Assembly: GCA_024998625.1 (NCBI GenBank) | Contig: JACOEL010000002.1 | Coordinates: 248,001 to 312,000, forward strand | Reading direction: 5' to 3' | Length of the DNA stretch: 64,000 bases | Source: Nitrospira sp. | GTDB taxonomy: Bacteria > Nitrospirota > Nitrospiria > Nitrospirales > Nitrospiraceae | Shown here: piece by piece, positions 60,508 through 64,000 of the stretch | How positions within the stretch are numbered: the stretch's first letter is position 1 | Layout of the letters: each line of letters opens with the position of its first letter | Notes under the pieces: model-generated | What the model was told of the DNA's origin: nothing | Database searches by the model: none | The model's input: only the letters and a program-made list of their open reading frames with translations | Made by a program: the position numbers and the translations under genes

Positions 60508-62049
60508 ATGGCGACTCACTACGACATCATCATTATCGGGACCGGCCCTGGCGGGGGCACGCTGGCCTATAAGCTGGCGCCTTCAGGAAAGAAGATCCTC
60601 TTGTTGGAGCGGGGCGGATATCTGCCGCGTGAGAAGGGCAACTGGAGTTCCAAGACCGTCTTCATCGACAACAAATACAAGGCCAAGGAAACCTGGAAAG
60701 ACAAAGACGGGGGCACGTTTCACCCCGGTATCCACTACAACGTCGGCGGGAATTCGAAGGTCTACGGCGCGGCGCTGTTGCGCATGCGCGCGCAGGATTT
60801 CGGCGAGGTCAAACATCACGGCGGGATTTCACCGGAATGGCCGATCGGCTACGACGACCTTGAACCCTATTACACCCAGGCCGAGTATCTGTACCATGTG
60901 CACGGCAACCGCGGGGAAGACCCGACCGAACCGAAGGCCAGCGCGCCGTATAAATATCCCGCCCTTACCCATGAGCCTCGCATTCAAGAGCTGCATGAGG
61001 ATTGGCAGAAGTGCGGCTACAAGCCCTTTCACCTGCCGGTCGGTGTGATGCTGGATGAGGATCATAAGGAAAAGAGTCTTTGTATCCGTTGCGGGAGCTG
61101 CGATGGCTTTCCTTGTCTTGTCAATGCGAAGGCGGACTCCCAGGTGGTCTGTGTCGATCCGGCGTTGCAGTATCCGAACGTGACGCTGCTCACCAATGCA
61201 CTGGTCGTCAGATTGGAATCGAGGGGGACAGGCCGTGAAGTCACGGGCGTCGTCGTGGAGCGCGACGGCCGGCCGGACATCTTCACGGGCAACATTGTGG
61301 TGGTCTCAGCCGGCGCGATCAACTCGGCCGCGCTCTTGTTAAAGTCCGCAAACGGGAAACATCCCAACGGGCTTGCCAATTCCTCCGACCTGGTGGGCAG
61401 GAACTACATGTGTCACAACAATTCGGCCATGCTGGCGATCTCCAAGCGGCCGAACCCGACGGTCTTTCAAAAAACGATCGGCCTCAACGACTTCTACTTT
61501 CCCTCGACTGAGTGGAATTATCCCATGGGCCACATCTCAATGATCGGCAAGCAGGATCTGGATTCGCTGCGGGCCGGGGCGCCGGCCTTTGCGCCGGGGT
61601 TGGCCCTCGACATGATGGCGAAACATTCGCTCGACTTCTGGATGACCTCGGAAGATCTGCCCGATCTGAACAACCGCGTGCTTGTCGGCAAGGACGGGAG
61701 CATCACCCTCGCCTATACGGAAAACAATCTGGAGGCGCATCAGCGCCTGGCTGCCAAGCTCAAGAGCATGCTCGATCATCTGGGCTGCGAAGAACATCTG
61801 CTGCCCACGCATCTGTATCTGGGGAAGAAGATTCCGATTGCCGGCACGGCACACCAGTGCGGGACCGTCCGCTTCGGGCGTGATCCAAAAACCAGCGTGC
61901 TGGACGTGCACTGCAAGGCGCACGATCTGGATAATCTCTACGTTGTGGATGCGAGCTTCTTTGTCTCCAGCTCAGCGGTCAATCCCTCGCTGACGATCAT
62001 CGCGAACGCCTTGAGAGTAGGGGATCATCTGCTCTCAAGACTTGCGTGA
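60508..62049 (+). CDS. GMC-family flavin oxidoreductase
   Basis: 513 residues from ATG 60508; a longer in-frame start overlaps the divergent gene. The FAD-binding start is YDIIIIGTGPGGGTLAYKLA, then ILLLERGGYLP. Residues 190-210 carry a Cys cluster (CIRCGSCDGFPCLVNAKAD) that may bind a metal or cofactor. The C-terminus has GTAHQCGTVRFG (active-site His) and VSSSAVNPSLTIIANALR. The family oxidises alcohols, sugars or sterols. No signal peptide is present. It starts a three-gene plus-strand unit with a two-VOC-domain protein and a TVP38-like protein. Confidence 0.9.
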   Translation: MATHYDIIIIGTGPGGGTLAYKLAPSGKKILLLERGGYLPREKGNWSSKTVFIDNKYKAKETWKDKDGGTFHPGIHYNVGGNSKVYGAALLRMRAQDFGEVKHHGGISPEWPIGYDDLEPYYTQAEYLYHVHGNRGEDPTEPKASAPYKYPALTHEPRIQELHEDWQKCGYKPFHLPVGVMLDEDHKEKSLCIRCGSCDGFPCLVNAKADSQVVCVDPALQYPNVTLLTNALVVRLESRGTGREVTGVVVERDGRPDIFTGNIVVVSAGAINSAALLLKSANGKHPNGLANSSDLVGRNYMCHNNSAMLAISKRPNPTVFQKTIGLNDFYFPSTEWNYPMGHISMIGKQDLDSLRAGAPAFAPGLALDMMAKHSLDFWMTSEDLPDLNNRVLVGKDGSITLAYTENNLEAHQRLAAKLKSMLDHLGCEEHLLPTHLYLGKKIPIAGTAHQCGTVRFGRDPKTSVLDVHCKAHDLDNLYVVDASFFVSSSAVNPSLTIIANALRVGDHLLSRLA

Positions 62050-62073
62050 AACGACCGGCGTGAAAGGTGAAAC

Positions 62074-63093
62074 GTGCCGAGTTTTGCCAAGAAAGTTGCG
62101 CTCACCGCCCTGCCGCTCCTGCTACTTTTCACCGGGCCGTCGGAAGCCCAGGTTGCCGTCCAATCCGTCGCCTCCGTCGGCTTCACCGTCTCGGATATGG
62201 ACCGATCCATCGCCTTCTACCGGGACGTGTTGACGTTCACGCCGCTGAGTGACGTGGAGGTTGATGGGCCTGAATATGATCAATTCTGGAGCATGTTCGG
62301 CGTGCGCGCGCGAGTCGTGAGGCTGCAACTCGGCGAGCAGCAACTGGTGCTGACCGAGTTTCTCTCGCCCCCGGACCTGCGACCGATTCCGATGCCGTCC
62401 TACAGCCATGATCTCTGGTTCCAGCATTGCGCCATCGTCGTGCGCGACATGGAGGCCGCCTGGGCGCAGTTGCGGAAGCACCATGTCCGCCAGGTGTCGC
62501 CGCGGCCGCAGACCATCCCGAGCTCGAATGTCGCTGCCGCCGGCATCAAGGCGATGAAGTTTCGAGATCCGGACGGACATAATCTCGAACTGCTCTGGTT
62601 CCCGGATGGCAAGGGGCATCCACGCTGGCAGAGGAGCGGGACCGACCTGTTCTTGGGGATCGATCACACGGCGATGACGGTCCGGAGCACGGAGAACAGC
62701 ACCAAGTTTTATCGCGACCTGTTGGGGATGACGGTCTCCGGAGGCACGCTCAATATGGGCGCGACCCAACAGTATCTCGACAGTTTGCCCGGCGCCCGCA
62801 CCCGCGTCACCGGCCTGGTCCCGAAGCTGACCCCGCCGAGCCTGGAATTTTTGGAATATGAACTCCCGACGGCGGGACGGCCTTTCCCCATCGATTCGCA
62901 CCCGACCGATCTCTGGCATTGGCAGACGACGCTTGTGGTGTCCGATGTGGAGGCAGCCGCATCAGCATTGCGAGACGCGGCGCAGTTCGTGTCATCCGGC
63001 GTGGTGACGTTGCCGGATAAGAGTGTGGGATTCGGGAAAGGCTTCCTGGTGCGAGATCCCGACGGACATGTGATGCAAGTGGTTTCACCATGA
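62074..63093 (+). CDS. Exported two-domain VOC (glyoxalase/dioxygenase-fold) protein
   Basis: 339 residues from GTG with a signal peptide (KVALTALPLLLLFTGPSEAQ). Two vicinal-oxygen-chelate repeats follow: VASVGFTVSDMDRSIAFYRD to FRDPDGHNLELLWFPDGKG (about 30-180), and GIDHTAMTVRSTENSTKFYR to VRDPDGHVMQVVSP (about 195-339). His and Glu metal ligands are visible in both. Two-domain VOC proteins include glyoxalases and ring-cleaving dioxygenases; export makes a cytoplasmic glyoxalase role less likely. It lies 24 bases after the GMC gene. Confidence 0.85.
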   Translation: MPSFAKKVALTALPLLLLFTGPSEAQVAVQSVASVGFTVSDMDRSIAFYRDVLTFTPLSDVEVDGPEYDQFWSMFGVRARVVRLQLGEQQLVLTEFLSPPDLRPIPMPSYSHDLWFQHCAIVVRDMEAAWAQLRKHHVRQVSPRPQTIPSSNVAAAGIKAMKFRDPDGHNLELLWFPDGKGHPRWQRSGTDLFLGIDHTAMTVRSTENSTKFYRDLLGMTVSGGTLNMGATQQYLDSLPGARTRVTGLVPKLTPPSLEFLEYELPTAGRPFPIDSHPTDLWHWQTTLVVSDVEAAASALRDAAQFVSSGVVTLPDKSVGFGKGFLVRDPDGHVMQVVSP

Positions 63094-63120
63094 ACGCCGT
63101 CACGATGGTCTCCACAGGGG

Positions 63121-63879
63121 ATGTCGCGCACGATGACGACCTGGATCAAGCTGGGTTGTGGCGCCTTGGCGGTGGCCGCCGCTTGGTGGGGGCTCTCCTC
63201 ATTCGACTATGAGCGATATTTTTCGCCGACCGCGCTCGCGCAATGGCTCAATGACGCCGGCCCGCTGGGGCCGCTGCTGTTGATCGGAGGCATGGTCGGG
63301 GCGGTGATCGTCCCGCCGATTCCCAGTTTGCCGCTGGACCTCGCAGCCGGAGCGGCCTTCGGCCCGTTCTACGGCGCACTTTATGCCGTGATCGGCGCGG
63401 AGATCGGCGCGATCTTCTGTTTTCTCATCGCGCGCGTGTTGGGCCGCGAGGCGCTGTCGCACCTCATGAAAACGGAGCATACGTTTTGCCGGATGTGCAC
63501 GGATCATCAGTTGATGGGCGCCATGTTCATCGCCCGGTTCATCCCGATCTTTTCATTCGACGTGGTGAGTTACGGCGCCGGCCTCACGAATATGTCGCTC
63601 AAAGCCTTCGCACTGGCCACCCTGTTCGGCATGGCGCCGCCGACCTTCGCGTTCGTGTATCTCGGTAGCAGCGTCGTCAGCGCCCAATGGCCGTTGATCG
63701 CCGCCGGCGTCGTGATGGTCGCCTTCTTTCTGGCGATGCCCAAGATCCTCGCCAAGTACCGGACGAGTCCCTTTGCGCGGCTCTTCCTCGGACCCCCGCC
63801 GGCCTCGGCGGCGGTCCGAATGGAAATCCCTCTGCAGATTCGCTGTATAGGCTGTGGTGCGCCCATGCCTCCTGGATGA
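63121..63879 (+). CDS. TVP38/TMEM64 (SNARE-associated) family membrane protein
   Basis: 252 residues with several membrane segments. The central motif is PPIPSLPLDLAAGAAFGPFY, then GALYAVIGAEIGAIFCFLIA and RFIPIFSFDVVSYGAGLTNM, which define the TVP38/DedA-like fold associated with membrane lipid or ion homeostasis. The C-terminal tail has CIGCGAPMPPG. The ATG has CAGGGG upstream. It ends 121 bases before the window edge. Confidence 0.88.
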   Translation: MSRTMTTWIKLGCGALAVAAAWWGLSSFDYERYFSPTALAQWLNDAGPLGPLLLIGGMVGAVIVPPIPSLPLDLAAGAAFGPFYGALYAVIGAEIGAIFCFLIARVLGREALSHLMKTEHTFCRMCTDHQLMGAMFIARFIPIFSFDVVSYGAGLTNMSLKAFALATLFGMAPPTFAFVYLGSSVVSAQWPLIAAGVVMVAFFLAMPKILAKYRTSPFARLFLGPPPASAAVRMEIPLQIRCIGCGAPMPPG

Positions 63880-64000
63880 TGGACTTCGAGCGACTCACAC
63901 TCCCTCCCGGCTTATCCTTAGTTGCGACACTTTCCCCTCCGGTGCTAGACTTTACACGATTTTTCCTGCCCTCCACGGTCCTCAGTAGGTGAGTGCGATG
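63880..64000. other. Final 121 bases of the window
   Basis: No gene start is supportable here. The ORFs that run into this part from within the TVP38-like gene are in other frames and look like shadows. Confidence 0.5.

Noticed and set aside
1-64000. CRISPR arrays, rRNA operons and intact tRNA genes
   Set aside because: No regularly spaced repeats with unique spacers, no rRNA-like sequence and no complete tRNA cloverleaf were seen by reading; only tRNA 3' halves are present.

Overview
The window looks like an accessory-rich stretch of a moderately GC-rich Gram-negative chromosome. Outer-membrane proteins (a FadL-like channel and a TonB-dependent receptor), many lipoproteins, a Tat signal and short palindromic intergenic repeats all fit a diderm. 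The gene mix resembles Nitrospira-type (Nitrospirota) genomes, but that assignment is an inference from general resemblance; there is no rRNA or other marker here.

Layout. (1) 1-3.6 kb, minus strand: the end of an inovirus-type (filamentous phage) provirus with an HTH protein, Rep initiator, zinc-ribbon frame, ssDNA-binding protein, a 24-residue membrane peptide, a pIII-like adsorption protein and a pVI-like protein, nearly all joined by ATGA or GTGA overlaps. (2) 4.3-16.2 kb, plus strand: a four-gene defence operon of SNF2-type helicase with DUF3883, DUF262/HNH (GmrSD-like) protein, DUF1156 DNA methyltransferase and a DUF499 ATPase carrying an N-terminal HEPN-like domain. It is followed by an abortive-infection-like gene. 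(3) 17.66-21.59 kb: a cassette bounded by two copies of the 3' half of a tRNA-Lys gene. It holds a HigBA-like toxin-antitoxin pair, a fused primase-helicase and a 39-codon acidic ORF. (4) 21.8-30.1 kb, minus strand: a five-gene operon with a lipase-like hydrolase, a hypothetical protein, a DyP-peroxidase/cytochrome P450 fusion, a FadL-like channel and a cytoplasmic sensor kinase. (5) 30.1-31.3 kb: a gene-poor patch with a 174-bp inverted-repeat element and a decayed tRNA-like copy. (6) 31.3-41.5 kb, plus strand: small zinc-ribbon proteins, an aquaporin, and a long series of exported GlcG/HbpS-like, SMP-30-like, OsmC/Ohr, MDR oxidoreductase, Rieske and hydrolase genes. (7) 41.5-43.4 kb: mobile debris (IS5-like remnant, excisionase-like HTH, broken tyrosine recombinase). 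(8) 43.4-50.3 kb: a LuxR regulator divergent from a TonB receptor, then a small LuxR HTH protein, a heme-oxygenase-like enzyme, an acyltransferase with a cyclic-nucleotide-binding domain, and a fatty-acid desaturase. (9) 50.4-51.5 kb: MazEF-like pair and an IS-end element. (10) 51.5-63.9 kb: a glycan-processing pair, an anti-sigma-like protein, a broken PNPOx-like gene, an exported intradiol dioxygenase, lipoproteins, a GMC oxidoreductase, a two-domain VOC protein and a TVP38-like membrane protein.

How parts may work together. The defence operon combines modification, ATP-dependent translocation, a candidate HNH nuclease and a candidate HEPN RNase, so it could both restrict and abort. The DyP-P450 operon could import, hydrolyse and oxidise a hydrophobic substrate. 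Its two-haem fusion recalls fungal oxylipin synthases in organisation, but not in the fold of the first domain. The acyltransferase/desaturase cluster next to a LuxR-type HTH and a 16-bp palindrome could make a fatty-acyl signal. All three ideas are inferences from domain content and gene order. The two with most potential novelty are the DUF262/HEPN-containing defence operon and the DyP-P450 operon.
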